64,000 nucleotides of DNA from Chengkuizengella sp. SCS-71B (lineage in GTDB: Bacteria > Bacillota > Bacilli > Paenibacillales > KCTC-33759). The notes beneath the pieces are model-generated. The model ran no database searches. It had not been told where the DNA came from and was given only the letters and a program-made list of their open reading frames with translations. The stretch lies in contig NZ_JAZHSH010000001.1 of the NCBI RefSeq assembly GCF_040100845.1, forward strand, positions 1,612,001 through 1,676,000, read 5' to 3'. Positions 27,189 through 36,802 of this stretch are shown here, piece after piece. Position numbers and translations under genes: made by a program. Position 1 is the first letter of the stretch; the number at the start of each line of letters is the position of its first letter.

Positions 27189-27713
27189 ATGAAATTTCGT
27201 CCTATACCCATTTTAGTTAGTTTAGTGATCTCTTTTTCTGTTTTATTTGGCGGATGGTCTTTATACAATAGTTACGCCTTAACAAATCCTATGACAGATA
27301 TTGTTTCAAATATAGATGGTGTGAATGATGTAAATGCAACTTTTGATCCAGATCAGGTAACCATTGAATTATCAATAGATCCAAACATTAGTTTGAGAGA
27401 TGTCATTCAACAAATTGAAGTAGACGGTGAGTCTGTTATTAATAACCGTGAAGTGAAATATCATATACAGGATGATTCTAATGACAAGATCGATCAATGG
27501 TGGTCATCTTCTTTATTTGATGTTGCTCAAGCAATGGAAAATCAACAATATGGAGATATTCCTCTAGAACTTGAACAGCGTAAACAAGAACTAGAAGGTT
27601 TAGAAGTGAAAACGGAGATGGACGATCATCATGTTTATGTACAATTAAAATTTGATGAACATTATAAAGTCATCATTTTGCCACGAACGCCTGCGGAATT
27701 GGAGGTTTGGTAA
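27189..27713 (+). CDS. Membrane-anchored protein paired with FtsH-like protease
   Basis: 174 residues. One N-terminal membrane helix (FRPIPILVSLVISFSVLFGGWSLY) followed by an extracellular alpha/beta domain (MTDIVSNIDGVNDVNATFDPDQVTIELSI resembles the ACT-like/heavy-metal-associated fold in pattern) and an acidic helical middle. No family recognised. Its stop overlaps the start of the AAA protease gene by one base, so the two are made together and this is probably its membrane partner or substrate adaptor. RBS AGAGGAGG. Confidence 0.65.
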   Translation: MKFRPIPILVSLVISFSVLFGGWSLYNSYALTNPMTDIVSNIDGVNDVNATFDPDQVTIELSIDPNISLRDVIQQIEVDGESVINNREVKYHIQDDSNDKIDQWWSSSLFDVAQAMENQQYGDIPLELEQRKQELEGLEVKTEMDDHHVYVQLKFDEHYKVIILPRTPAELEVW

Positions 27714-29197
27714 TGATGAATAAATATGGAAAAGAAATCGCATTGGGCTTTCTTCTCGCCCTCATTTTCTTTTTATTGTATATTGGTATAAATGTGACAC
27801 CTATAGTTGTAATATTAGCTTTAGGTTTTGCAGTGTTCTATTTTACTAAAGTAAAAGGAACTGTTGGTATCCAAGGGGATAGGAAACGTACTGGTGCTAA
27901 AATTTCACATTTAACTTTTGAAGATATAGGTGGACAAGACAGTGCGAAAAATGAATTGAAAGAAGCACTAGATTTTTTAATTCACAAAGATGAAATAGAA
28001 AAGTTAGGGATTCGTCCTTTGAAAGGGATTTTGTTAACAGGACCTCCTGGAACTGGTAAAACTTTACTAGCCAAAGCAGCTGCTCACTATACAAATTCAA
28101 TATTTGTTTCAGCATCTGGAAGTGAATTTGTTGAGAAATATGTGGGAGTAGGGGCTAGTCGTATACGTGAAATGTTTAAAGAAGCAAAAATGAAAGCGAG
28201 CAAGGAAAAAAAGGAAAGTGCTGTTATATTTATTGATGAAATTGATGTCATTGGAGGTAAACGTGATGGTGGACAACATCGCGAATATGATCAAACTTTA
28301 AATCAGTTGTTAACTGAAATGGATGGAATTCATACAGCGGATACACCTCGTATTCTTATGATGGCAGCAACCAACCGCAAGGAAATGCTGGATAGTGCTT
28401 TACTTCGCCCAGGACGTTTTGATCGTCAGATTCAAGTTGATCTTCCTGATAAAAAAGGCAGATTCCATATTCTTAATATTCATGCAAAGAATAAACCTAT
28501 TCATAAAGAGGTAGATTTAAACAAAGTTGCAGCTGAATCCTATGGGTTTTCTGGTGCACAGTTAGAGAGCGTGATGAATGAAGCTGCTATCTATGCCATG
28601 AGAAATAAAGAAGAAGATATTCATCATAAACATCTTTCATTAGCAATAGATAAGGTGATGATGGGTGAAAAAACGGATAAAGAATCTACAAAAGAAGAAA
28701 GAGAAAGAGTTGCTCTACACGAATTAGGACATGCTATTATGGCTGAATTAGTTCGACCTGGCTCAGTTTCACAAGTATCGTTAACTCCTAGAGGCCAAGC
28801 ATTAGGGTTTGTGCGTCATAATCCTCAAAAAGATCAGTATTTGTATACGAAGACCTATTTAGAACAACAAATTCAAATTGCTTTAGGTGGATCGGTAGCT
28901 GAACAAATGTTTTATGGAGGTAGAAGTACAGGATCAAGAAACGATTTTGAACAAGCTTTAAACCTAACCGAAAATATGATTTATTCAGGTTTAACGGAAC
29001 TAGGTATTGTGAACAAAGATATGGTTACAAAAGAGGATTTATTAAAAACAAGTACAGGCATTTTAGATGACTTAACTAAAAAAACACGTGAGGATTTAGA
29101 CCATTATAAACCTGTATTTGAACAGTCTTTACAAATATTAATTGATGAAGAAGTTTTAAATGGCGACGAGTTTAGAGAATTAATGCAAAATAATTAG
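27713..29197 (+). CDS. Compact FtsH-like AAA+ zinc metalloprotease
   Basis: 494 residues. Two closely spaced hydrophobic helices (residues about 9-45) replace the usual FtsH N terminus, whose 70-residue extracytoplasmic domain is missing. Then Walker A GPPGTGKT, Walker B VIFIDEID, the second region of homology RPGRFDRQ, and the protease domain with HELGH and the third zinc-ligand region GSRNDFEQA. It degrades membrane or soluble proteins using ATP. Usual FtsH is about 610-640 residues. ATG at 27713 follows GGAGG by 7 bases (27716 is a second option). Confidence 0.85.
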   Translation: MMNKYGKEIALGFLLALIFFLLYIGINVTPIVVILALGFAVFYFTKVKGTVGIQGDRKRTGAKISHLTFEDIGGQDSAKNELKEALDFLIHKDEIEKLGIRPLKGILLTGPPGTGKTLLAKAAAHYTNSIFVSASGSEFVEKYVGVGASRIREMFKEAKMKASKEKKESAVIFIDEIDVIGGKRDGGQHREYDQTLNQLLTEMDGIHTADTPRILMMAATNRKEMLDSALLRPGRFDRQIQVDLPDKKGRFHILNIHAKNKPIHKEVDLNKVAAESYGFSGAQLESVMNEAAIYAMRNKEEDIHHKHLSLAIDKVMMGEKTDKESTKEERERVALHELGHAIMAELVRPGSVSQVSLTPRGQALGFVRHNPQKDQYLYTKTYLEQQIQIALGGSVAEQMFYGGRSTGSRNDFEQALNLTENMIYSGLTELGIVNKDMVTKEDLLKTSTGILDDLTKKTREDLDHYKPVFEQSLQILIDEEVLNGDEFRELMQNN

Positions 29198-29236
29198 ATC
29201 CATAGTCTTAAACTACACACTTATATGAACTCAAAT

Positions 29237-29281
29237 AGGACCATCCTCATGATTATTATTACTCATTTAGGATGGTTTTAT
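29237..29281 (+). terminator. Terminator after the FtsH-like protease
   Basis: GGACCATCCT and AGGATGGT pair over a 21-base loop, followed by TTTTATT. Confidence 0.75.
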
Positions 29282-29375
29282 TGTTGTTCTTGAATTTTTG
29301 AAACAAATTTACTATTTACGAGCCTCATTAAATTTTGTAAGATTTATACATATAGTGATGTATGAGGTGATGAAG

Positions 29376-29675
29376 ATGGAGACACCACAAGAATTAATAG
29401 ATGAATTTATTGACGCATCAGTTAGATACGGAGAAGCATTGGAAGATGGAGATTTTAATCAAACGATCATAGAGAGAGCAACTATTTATAAAATTCGGGA
29501 ATTTGTTAATGGTACCGAATACATGGCTGAATTTAAAAAGCTTTTAGATCACTCAAATGATTATGTTAGATATAAAACTGCATTTTGTATAATGCCATTT
29601 GAGCCTGATAAAGCTAGGGAGATTATAAAAGAACTATCACAAAAAAGCGGTTTTTGGGATGTAGGTCGAAAGTAA
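29376..29675 (+). CDS. DUF2019-type helical repeat protein
   Basis: 99 residues from the ATG at 29376, which has GAGGTG 6 bases upstream. The frame is open 26 codons further without support. METPQELIDEFIDASVRYGEALEDGD, then HEAT-like helices (FKKLLDHSNDYVRYKTAFCIMPFEPDKAREIIKELS). The pattern fits DUF2019, small HEAT-fold proteins often found near toxin/immunity clusters. No toxin is visible beside it. Own terminator at both ends, so it is monocistronic. Confidence 0.65.
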   Translation: METPQELIDEFIDASVRYGEALEDGDFNQTIIERATIYKIREFVNGTEYMAEFKKLLDHSNDYVRYKTAFCIMPFEPDKAREIIKELSQKSGFWDVGRK

Positions 29676-29721
29676 CAAAAAACCATTATTTAGGTGAACT
29701 GCACCTTAATAATGGTTTTTT
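29676..29721 (+). terminator. Terminator after the DUF2019 gene
   Basis: A long stem, AAACCATTATTTAGGTG against CACCTTAATAATGGTTT, followed by a T-run. Confidence 0.92.
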
Positions 29722-29868
29722 TGGTGCATGCATTTTTAATAAATCTGAAAAAAGCTTCATATCATTAGATAATATTTATATCATTAGTAGAGAGAAAGGT
29801 TTCATAAATTTGATTTATTAATAAAATAAGTGCCTTATATTGAAAATTTGAAAAGGAGTGAAATAAGA

Positions 29869-32127
29869 TTGCAAAAGAAAAAGAAATTAGTAGTTTTGTT
29901 TTTATCATCGATATTATTAGTGAGTAATTTTATGTCAAATGTTAACGCGGAGACTATGACTAAAACAACGATCATTGAAACGATCGCACCAACAATACAA
30001 GCCAATAATATGACTTCAATTACAAATATCTCAAGCAATAATCAAGATGCTAGAGAGGAACTTGTGAGTAAATTAAGAGAATTATTTCCAAACAAATTTG
30101 ATTTCATTCATGATGAAGATTTTGAGTTGGAAACTTTATTTGATGAAGGAGGGTATAGGATATCGTTTTATAAAAGGTTTAGTGAAGATAAAAGTATATA
30201 TGGAAATTTTCAATTTGATGAATCCGAGCAACTAATAAGTTATTATTATGATGCTGAAGATTCGGGATTAAATCAAGGTGCTCTTTTTCCACCGAAGGTA
30301 GAACGTGAAGAAGCAAAAGAGATTGCTAGAGAATTTTTAAATTCTATTCAATTAATGAATGTTGAATTAAAAAATGATCCTTATCAATTTAGGAGAACGT
30401 CACCTTTAACTGAACCAATAGAATATCATTTTTCAATTATAGTTAAAAAAAATGGAGTTCAAATTCAAGATCAACAGGGAAGTATTACTGTACAAAGTAA
30501 TGGTGAAATTACAAGGTACTATAATAGAAACAGTACAGGTAGTGATAGTGATACATTTGAAGATATAAATAACATTTTATCTTTAGAAACGATAAAAGAG
30601 CAAGTTAAAAACATGATCAATCTTGAATTGGTTTATTTAATAGATTGGGATTATCGAAATGATGAAATCCAAACACATTTAGCCTATAGTTTAAATCCTA
30701 ATTTTGATAAAATATATGCTCAAGATGGTTCCTACATATTGAATGGTGAGTTAACAAATGACCTTAAGCTAAATCGAAATTACAAATTCATCAGTGACTC
30801 CTCTTCACAAAATACTAACTTTTCGAAAGAAGAAGCTGAAAAATTGGCTATAGAATTGTTAGCACCTGCAGACGAGGCTGTTGATCTTGTAATTAAAAGT
30901 GTGAACGAAGGGGAACGTTCAGGTCTCTCAACTTATGAAGTGAATTATATGTATAATTTTGGAAACTCGGGCACAGGGTCTAGTGTGAGTTTTGATAAAG
31001 AAACTGGGGATGTATTAAGTTTTCATAAAATTGATTATAGAAATCAAAGTTCCTCTACTGAACAAAATGTTGTGATCACTGTTGATGAAGCTTCGGGTAA
31101 AGCTATAGAATATTTAAAAAAATATGCACCTGCTAAAACTCATGAATTAGTTTATTATGAAGATGGAATTAATTTGAATCAAACGTATTTGAGGTATGGA
31201 GAGGGAACAGAATATGTTTTTCATTTTCCACAATATAAAGAGGGTATTAGAGTTGAAGGAAATGGAGCAGATGTTTCTGTAAGTAAAAAAGATGGAACTT
31301 TAATGAGAATAAATGTAAATGATTATCAGCCTATTCAGTGGCCAAATCCAGGGGATGCAATATCTCAAGAAAAAGTGATATCTGACTTTATAAATAATCT
31401 GACATTAGAATTAATTTATGATGTGAGTCCTGATTATAAATTGGGAGGAGAAAAAAAATACCTTCCTTATTATAGTATCAGTTTTGCTCCAGAGGTTTAT
31501 AGTTTTTATGATGCTATTCAAGGAAAATGGCTTCCTAGAAGTTACGCATCGGATCAATTATCGACAGATGTTGAAGTTGAGTACTCGTGGGCAAAAAAAG
31601 AAATCGATCATCTGATAATGAAGGGAATTATTTCTGTTGATGAAAATGAAACGGTTGATCCTGGTAAATCAATAACTGTTGGCGATGGATTAAATATACT
31701 CATAAAGTCAATTAATGATCCTTATGACATTGAAGGTGCTGAGAGGGTTCCACCAACATTCTCGAATATTAATTCAGAGCATGGTGATTTTCATATAATA
31801 GAAAGAGCAGTATTTCAAGAAATTATTAATGTGGAAGCAGGTACCTTTGTTACAGATGAAACTTTGACTCGAGAAAAATTAGCCTATTGGTATGTACGTG
31901 TGTTAGGTTTGCAAAAAATGGCTGAGCAAAAAGATCTATATCTTATCGATTTTGCAGATAGGGGACAAATTACAAATGAGTATCAAGGGCATGTTGCAAT
32001 AGCAAACGCTTTAGGTTTGTTAACAGAAAATCAAAATCGTCAATTCCGACCACAGGAATCAGTATCAATGGCAGAGGTTTCTGTTTCGGTGATTCGTTTA
32101 GCGAATATGATGGGTGATTTTGAGTGA
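29869..32127 (+). CDS. Secreted YcdB/YcdC-repeat protein with S-layer homology domains
   Basis: 752 residues from a TTG at 29869 with AAAGGAG 10 bases upstream. Upstream in-frame starts would spoil the signal peptide. Signal peptide (KKKKLVVLFLSSILLVSNFMSNVNA), then repeated YcdB/YcdC (PepSY-like) units between about residues 80 and 550, and a C-terminal SLH part from about 575 (IDHLIMKGIISVDENETVDPGK; GHVAIANALGLLTENQNRQFRPQESVSMAEV). SLH domains bind pyruvylated wall polymer, so the protein is displayed at the surface. Only two SLH units are clear where three are usual. Confidence 0.8.
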   Translation: MQKKKKLVVLFLSSILLVSNFMSNVNAETMTKTTIIETIAPTIQANNMTSITNISSNNQDAREELVSKLRELFPNKFDFIHDEDFELETLFDEGGYRISFYKRFSEDKSIYGNFQFDESEQLISYYYDAEDSGLNQGALFPPKVEREEAKEIAREFLNSIQLMNVELKNDPYQFRRTSPLTEPIEYHFSIIVKKNGVQIQDQQGSITVQSNGEITRYYNRNSTGSDSDTFEDINNILSLETIKEQVKNMINLELVYLIDWDYRNDEIQTHLAYSLNPNFDKIYAQDGSYILNGELTNDLKLNRNYKFISDSSSQNTNFSKEEAEKLAIELLAPADEAVDLVIKSVNEGERSGLSTYEVNYMYNFGNSGTGSSVSFDKETGDVLSFHKIDYRNQSSSTEQNVVITVDEASGKAIEYLKKYAPAKTHELVYYEDGINLNQTYLRYGEGTEYVFHFPQYKEGIRVEGNGADVSVSKKDGTLMRINVNDYQPIQWPNPGDAISQEKVISDFINNLTLELIYDVSPDYKLGGEKKYLPYYSISFAPEVYSFYDAIQGKWLPRSYASDQLSTDVEVEYSWAKKEIDHLIMKGIISVDENETVDPGKSITVGDGLNILIKSINDPYDIEGAERVPPTFSNINSEHGDFHIIERAVFQEIINVEAGTFVTDETLTREKLAYWYVRVLGLQKMAEQKDLYLIDFADRGQITNEYQGHVAIANALGLLTENQNRQFRPQESVSMAEVSVSVIRLANMMGDFE

Positions 32128-32140
32128 TGTAAAAAATTAA

Positions 32141-32311
32141 ATATTAGATTATGTTGACGGTGACTATACTGATAAAGAACTTGTTCAATCTGTTTTAAAT
32201 GAGAACGGTGATGATGTACGTATATATGCTGCATTTCATGAAATTGCACAATTATTTGTTGAAGACCAGCTACTCGAAAATACTGGTGAAGTCTGGATTA
32301 ATTTAGGATAA
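32141..32311 (+). pseudogene. Start-less 56-codon fragment
   Basis: An open frame from a stop at 32138 to the stop at 32309 reads like protein (DGDYTDKELVQSVLNENG; VRIYAAFHEIAQLFVEDQLL) but has no ATG, GTG or TTG in its first third and no ribosome site. It follows the SLH gene by 14 bases. It is probably the 3' end of a lost gene. Family not recognised. Confidence 0.45.
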
Positions 32312-32327
32312 AGAGGGATTATTAATT

Positions 32328-32645
32328 ATGAGAGACATTAGAATTGATTGGGTTAGAATAATTTTACTTAGTATTTATAATTTTATATTATTTAGCATGT
32401 TTTTTCATATTGTTATAGATAGTATAGCTTTTCAAGTAATATGGAATGAAGGTAATATTCCTGATTTAAATACTTATCTAAAGATATCTTTTAATATCAA
32501 AATACTTGCTTATTTTATTTCAGCTATTGTTACTATATTATTTTATATTGTATGGTTTAAAAGAAAAAAAATGAAGTGGTATAAACTCATACATTGGATA
32601 GTGTTAGTAATTGTAGTATTGGATTTTATTTTTTATTTGATTTAA
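32328..32645 (+). CDS. Small membrane protein, three helices
   Basis: 105 residues. Hydrophobic helices at about 10-35, 55-72 and 83-105. Charged loop RKKKMKWYK before the last. No family recognised. ATG with AAGAGGGA about 10 bases upstream. It stands between two gene remnants and is very AT-rich. Confidence 0.55.
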   Translation: MRDIRIDWVRIILLSIYNFILFSMFFHIVIDSIAFQVIWNEGNIPDLNTYLKISFNIKILAYFISAIVTILFYIVWFKRKKMKWYKLIHWIVLVIVVLDFIFYLI

Positions 32646-32650
32646 ATGTT

Positions 32651-32987
32651 ATGATCTTTGGAATGATAAATGCAAGTGTTTTTATAACGAAAGAAAGGGA
32701 ATTACCTCAAGGCTACAAGGTTATGAAACTTGATGATTTTATGATGGTAATAGTATAGTCCGTCATAAAGATTTTGACAAAGGTAAAAATCCACTTGTAC
32801 CCATTCATTATGATTATAATGAGATAAGTAAAGAAGGTTTGATACTTAGTTTTGATAGATGGAGATTTTGATTTTAGTGATTCGAATACCCGAGATATCG
32901 TATTCGAAACTACTTTATATAATAATCCCTACTGTACACTCTGTAGATGACTTAATTAAATTCCTCAAAAAATGGGAAAGCTATTAA
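32651..32987 (+). pseudogene. Frameshifted gene remnant
   Basis: Three frames in turn carry one plausible protein: MIFGMINASVFITKERELPQ...VMKLDDF, then (one base shift near 32740) YDGNSIVRHKDFDKGKNPLV...LILSFD, then DGDFDFSDSNTRDIVFETTL, then PTVHSVDDLIKFLKKWESY ending at 32985-32987. At least three shifts and no single intact frame. The stretch is best read as a decayed gene, family unknown. Confidence 0.55.
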
Positions 32988-33023
32988 ACAAACATTTATA
33001 AATCATCTACAGGAGTGTGAAAT

Positions 33024-33458
33024 ATGAATAAAATGAAACTGAGTTTTTATGTTTTGAATATGGTTTTAATCTTGATTTTAATTAGTTGTACAAACAACAA
33101 CAATAATAACAACATTAAAGAAGAACTAACTTTAGATGATGTGACTACCACCCTTACTGAAGAGGGAATTGATCTTAAAGAAGCGGAGCGAAATCCCAGA
33201 AGTATCTTTCAATTAGAATTAAATGGTGTTACTCCGAATGCCTATGCAATTGGGGACAATGAATTATCCATTTATATTTTTGAAAATGAGGCAGAACGCA
33301 ATAAAGGAATGGATGAGTTTAAAGAGAAGTTAGGTTCAGCAGAGATTGATGTAGATAAATATACGCATGAAATCAATAATGTCACTATTTTTTATTTGTA
33401 TCAGGGTGAAGACATAGATGAGAAGATGGAAAATGCAATAAACAAATTATCTAGTTAA
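33024..33458 (+). CDS. Lipoprotein of unknown function
   Basis: 144 residues with a lipoprotein signal (MKLSFYVLNMVLILILISC), an Asn-rich linker directly after the lipid-modified Cys, and a small alpha/beta domain (SIFQLELNGVTPNAYAIGDNELSIYIF). RBS CAGGAGTG. Own terminator. Outer face of the membrane. Related short lipoproteins are common in Bacillales, function unknown. Confidence 0.7.
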   Translation: MNKMKLSFYVLNMVLILILISCTNNNNNNNIKEELTLDDVTTTLTEEGIDLKEAERNPRSIFQLELNGVTPNAYAIGDNELSIYIFENEAERNKGMDEFKEKLGSAEIDVDKYTHEINNVTIFYLYQGEDIDEKMENAINKLSS

Positions 33459-33471
33459 AAAGTTTTTATTT

Positions 33472-33515
33472 AAAAGCCTACTCTCTGTTGATGAATAAGG
33501 AGTAGGCTTTTAAAA
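33472..33515 (+). terminator. Terminator after the lipoprotein gene
   Basis: AAAAGCCTACTC and GAGTAGGCTTTT pair with a 15-base loop, T-rich tail. Confidence 0.9.
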
Positions 33516-33583
33516 TTAAATGTAAAGTTTTAACGTTCATGATGAAGAAACCCTCCCAAATTTTCCCTTACATTGCTATTTGT

Positions 33584-33613
33584 TAAACAAAAGTTTATAA
33601 TATAAACAAAAGT
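33584..33613 (+). promoter_or_regulatory. Direct repeats upstream of psuK, possible operator
   Basis: TAAACAAAAGT occurs at 33584-33594 and again at 33603-33613, 19 bases apart, so on nearly the same DNA face. Between and around them GTTTATAATATAAAC is a near-perfect palindrome. PsuK carries its own DNA-binding domain, so self-control of psuKG is plausible. Confidence 0.4.
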
Positions 33614-33663
33614 ATATTAAGCGTTATTTAACATTAAATTTTATTGCTGAGGGTGGTGAAATC

Positions 33664-34782
33664 ATGAATGAAAAAGAGCAGCGCATCCTTTATCTAATTC
33701 AAGAAAACCCCTTTATCACTCAAAACGAGCTGGCAGAAAAGTTGGAATTATCAAGACCTGCTATAGCAAACTATATTTCCACTCTTACCAAAAAAGGAAA
33801 ACTTGTTGGACGAGCATACATTTTACCTAAGGAAAAACATATTACTTGTATAGGTGGGGCAAATGTAGATCGAAAAGCTCAGGTAATAGGTTCAGCTCAA
33901 TATGGAACATCAAATCCAGTCACTTCTTTTAAATCAACTGGGGGAGTTGCACGAAACATTGCAGAAAACCTAGGTAGATTAGAGAATTCTGTTTCTCTTT
34001 TAACACTTGTAGGAGATGATTCTGAAGGTGATTGGTTATTAGAAAGAAGCAAACCTTATATCGATATGAGTTTAATTTATAAAATTCCGAACAGTAATAC
34101 AGGAGCTTACACAGCAGTTATTAATTCTGATGGGGAGATGGTCATAGCTTTATCTGAAATGTCTATTATCGATCAGATGGAAGTATCTCATGTGCAAAAA
34201 AGGTGGGGGCGTATTGCTGGTTCCGATTTAATATTAATAGATACAAATTTACCTTCTGATGTCATTGAATACATCATAAAACAAAGTTACAGCAAAAACA
34301 TTCCAGTTTGTATTGCTTCTGTTTCATCTCCTAAGATCAATAAAATTCCTAAGGATTGTACAGGAGTGATTTGGTTGATTTTAAATCGAGATGAAGCCGA
34401 AACTTTAACAGGCATTTCTTTAACTGAGGAAAACAACTATAAAAAAGCTGCAGATTTAATGATCGCAAAAGGAATAGAAAATATAGTGATTACACTTGGA
34501 GAACAAGGCATATTTTTTGCTACTGACAAAGGAAAGTCAGAATATATTCAACCTCCACATATCCAAGTTCAAGATGTAACAGGAGCTGGGGATTCACTAA
34601 TAGCTGGAATAGTTTATGCCACACTTCAAGGTGAGGACATACAAACGGCTTGCAAATATGGGATGTCCTGTTCAGCAATTACTTTACAAACCAATGAAAC
34701 AGTACATTCTGGCTTGAACAAAAATATGCTGCATGAAGGTTATACAACTTATTTTAAAGGGGAAGATCAACATGAATCTTAA
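33664..34782 (+). CDS. psuK: Pseudouridine kinase with N-terminal winged helix
   Basis: 372 residues. Residues 1-60 are a winged helix ([33 protein letters not shown]). The rest is a PfkB/ribokinase fold with [25 protein letters not shown], and the catalytic [13 protein letters not shown]. The neighbour psuG makes the substrate pseudouridine clear. PsuK phosphorylates it to pseudouridine 5'-phosphate. RBS AGGGTGG. It overlaps psuG by 11 bases. Confidence 0.9.
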   Translation: MNEKEQRILYLIQENPFITQNELAEKLELSRPAIANYISTLTKKGKLVGRAYILPKEKHITCIGGANVDRKAQVIGSAQYGTSNPVTSFKSTGGVARNIAENLGRLENSVSLLTLVGDDSEGDWLLERSKPYIDMSLIYKIPNSNTGAYTAVINSDGEMVIALSEMSIIDQMEVSHVQKRWGRIAGSDLILIDTNLPSDVIEYIIKQSYSKNIPVCIASVSSPKINKIPKDCTGVIWLILNRDEAETLTGISLTEENNYKKAADLMIAKGIENIVITLGEQGIFFATDKGKSEYIQPPHIQVQDVTGAGDSLIAGIVYATLQGEDIQTACKYGMSCSAITLQTNETVHSGLNKNMLHEGYTTYFKGEDQHES

Positions 34783-35695
34783 GTCATTCATAGAATATTC
34801 ACACGAGGTATTAGAAGCCAAAAATAATAAAAAACCGGTGGTTGCTTTAGAATCCACGATTATCTCTCATGGAATGCCTTATCCACAAAATGTAGAAACA
34901 GCGAAGGCAGTGGAACAGATTATTCGTGACAATGGTGCTGTTCCTGCTACTATTGCTATCATCAATGGAAAAATAAAAATAGGACTAACTGAAGATGAAA
35001 TTGAATTTTTAGCAAAAAGTGATGAAATTGAGAAAGCGAGTCGAAGAGATTTACCCTATTTATTAATGAAAAAGAAGAATGGTGCTACAACCGTGGCCGC
35101 AACGATGATTTGTGCTAATTTAGCAAACGTTGAAGTATTTGTAACAGGAGGAATTGGGGGTGTGCATCGTGAAGCGGAAACAACGATGGATATTTCAGCA
35201 GATTTACAAGAACTTGCTAAAACGAATGTAGCAGTCGTATGTGCTGGTGCAAAATCTATTTTGGATATCGGTTTAACCTTAGAATATTTAGAAACGCATG
35301 GTGTACCTGTACTTGGATATGAAACAAAAACGTTACCTGCTTTTTATTCACGTTCAAGTGCATTTGAGGTTGATTATCAAGTGGATTCAACAACTGAAGT
35401 TGCTGAGATGATTGATACCAAATGGAGATTAGGTTTAGATGGTGGGATTGTCATCACAAACCCAGTTCCTAAGGAGGATGAACTTTCACCCGAATTTATG
35501 AATCAAATTATTGATCAAGCATTATCAGAAGCTAAGGAAAATAACATCTCTGGTAAAGAAACAACACCATTTTTATTAGATAAGGTAAAAGAATTAACAA
35601 AAGGTCAAAGCTTAGTTACCAATATAGCACTTGTGAAGAACAATGCTAATATCGGCGCACAAATTGCAGTTCAGCTTCATGCTTTAAAGAAGTAA
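34772..35695 (+). CDS. psuG: Pseudouridine-5'-phosphate glycosidase
   Basis: 307 residues from the ATG at 34772 (AAAGGGG upstream). Family motifs [95 protein letters not shown]. It splits pseudouridine 5'-phosphate into uracil and ribose 5-phosphate. Works after PsuK in RNA-modified nucleoside recycling. Confidence 0.96.
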   Translation: MNLKSFIEYSHEVLEAKNNKKPVVALESTIISHGMPYPQNVETAKAVEQIIRDNGAVPATIAIINGKIKIGLTEDEIEFLAKSDEIEKASRRDLPYLLMKKKNGATTVAATMICANLANVEVFVTGGIGGVHREAETTMDISADLQELAKTNVAVVCAGAKSILDIGLTLEYLETHGVPVLGYETKTLPAFYSRSSAFEVDYQVDSTTEVAEMIDTKWRLGLDGGIVITNPVPKEDELSPEFMNQIIDQALSEAKENNISGKETTPFLLDKVKELTKGQSLVTNIALVKNNANIGAQIAVQLHALKK

Positions 35696-35738
35696 AATAA
35701 ATAAACAAATAGTGAATATTCTATTTTAAAATTAGATG

Positions 35739-35775
35739 AAGACGGTGAACAACTATGTTGAACATCGTCTTTTTA
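35739..35775 (+). terminator. Terminator after psuKG
   Basis: AAGACG and CGTCTT close a structure with further pairing of GGTGAAC and GTTGAAC-type segments. T-run follows. Confidence 0.7.
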
Positions 35776-35932
35776 GTATAATTAAATTATAAGTTAATCA
35801 GTACCTGTGAACATTTTGTGTAATTGATGAAAATGAATGTTACATTTGTTATGATCTTTTAGGGAAAATTAATCTAAATATGCTTGTTCAAAAAGTTCTT
35901 TTCATAAATTTATAGATAAAAAGGTGATTTTC

Positions 35933-36802
35933 ATGTTTAAAAAAATAGGAGTTGTTGGGGCAGGGACAATGGGTCAAGGCATTGCAGAAATGCTTTCCAA
36001 AAAAGGGCTCGAAGTCTACCTTGTAGAAAGAACAGAAGAAAAGTTAGAACAATCATGGAATAGTATTGAAATCAGCTTAGATAAACAATTGGAGAAGTGG
36101 GCAATCACGGAAGCAGAGAAAAAATTAACCCTATCTAAAATAGAGAAAATTACAAATGTACATAAGCTATCTGAATGTGAAATGATCATAGAAACGATTA
36201 CTGAAAATTTACGTGATAAGAAAAAAGTATTTGAAATGTTAGATGAAATTTGTTCTCCAGATGTTATTTTAGCTAGTAATACTTCAACATTAAGTTTAAC
36301 GGAGCTGGCAAGTAAAACAAAGCATCCTGAAAGAGTAATTGGACTGCATTTTTTACACCCTGTTGCTGAAATAGATTTAGTGGAAATTATAAGAGGATTA
36401 AGAACATCTGAAGAAACCTTTCTAAATACACTGAACTTTGTGCAAGATACGATAGAGAAAAAAGGGATTATGGTTTACGAATCCCCTGGATTTGTTACCT
36501 CCCGTTTGATTTGTTTATTAATTAATGAGGCACTTCATACATTAGAGGAAGGTGTGGCGTCTGCAGAGGATATTGATACAGCAATGAGACTTGGGTATGA
36601 TTTCCGTTATGGTCCGCTTGAAATGTGTGATCGATTTGGATTGGATGCTGTTTTGGCAGCGTTGGATCGTTTATTCCGTGAATTTGGAGATTTGAAATAT
36701 CGTCCATCTTATTTATTGAAGAAGATGGTAAGAGCTGGTAATCTTGGAGTGAAAACAGGAGAGGGATTTTTTAGATATGATGTGGATGGTGATCGGATAT
36801 GA
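35933..36802 (+). CDS. 3-hydroxyacyl-CoA dehydrogenase (3-hydroxybutyryl-CoA dehydrogenase type)
   Basis: 289 residues from the ATG at 35933 (AAAAAGGTGA upstream). NAD site GVVGAGTMGQGIAEML, SNTSTLSLTELASKT, catalytic His in GLHFLHPVAEIDLVEI, and C-terminal GYDFRYGPLEMCDRFGLD. It oxidises 3-hydroxyacyl-CoA to 3-ketoacyl-CoA or the reverse. Overlaps the kinase gene by ATGA, so both act in one route, perhaps short-chain acyl-CoA to acid with ATP gain. Confidence 0.88.
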   Translation: MFKKIGVVGAGTMGQGIAEMLSKKGLEVYLVERTEEKLEQSWNSIEISLDKQLEKWAITEAEKKLTLSKIEKITNVHKLSECEMIIETITENLRDKKKVFEMLDEICSPDVILASNTSTLSLTELASKTKHPERVIGLHFLHPVAEIDLVEIIRGLRTSEETFLNTLNFVQDTIEKKGIMVYESPGFVTSRLICLLINEALHTLEEGVASAEDIDTAMRLGYDFRYGPLEMCDRFGLDAVLAALDRLFREFGDLKYRPSYLLKKMVRAGNLGVKTGEGFFRYDVDGDRI

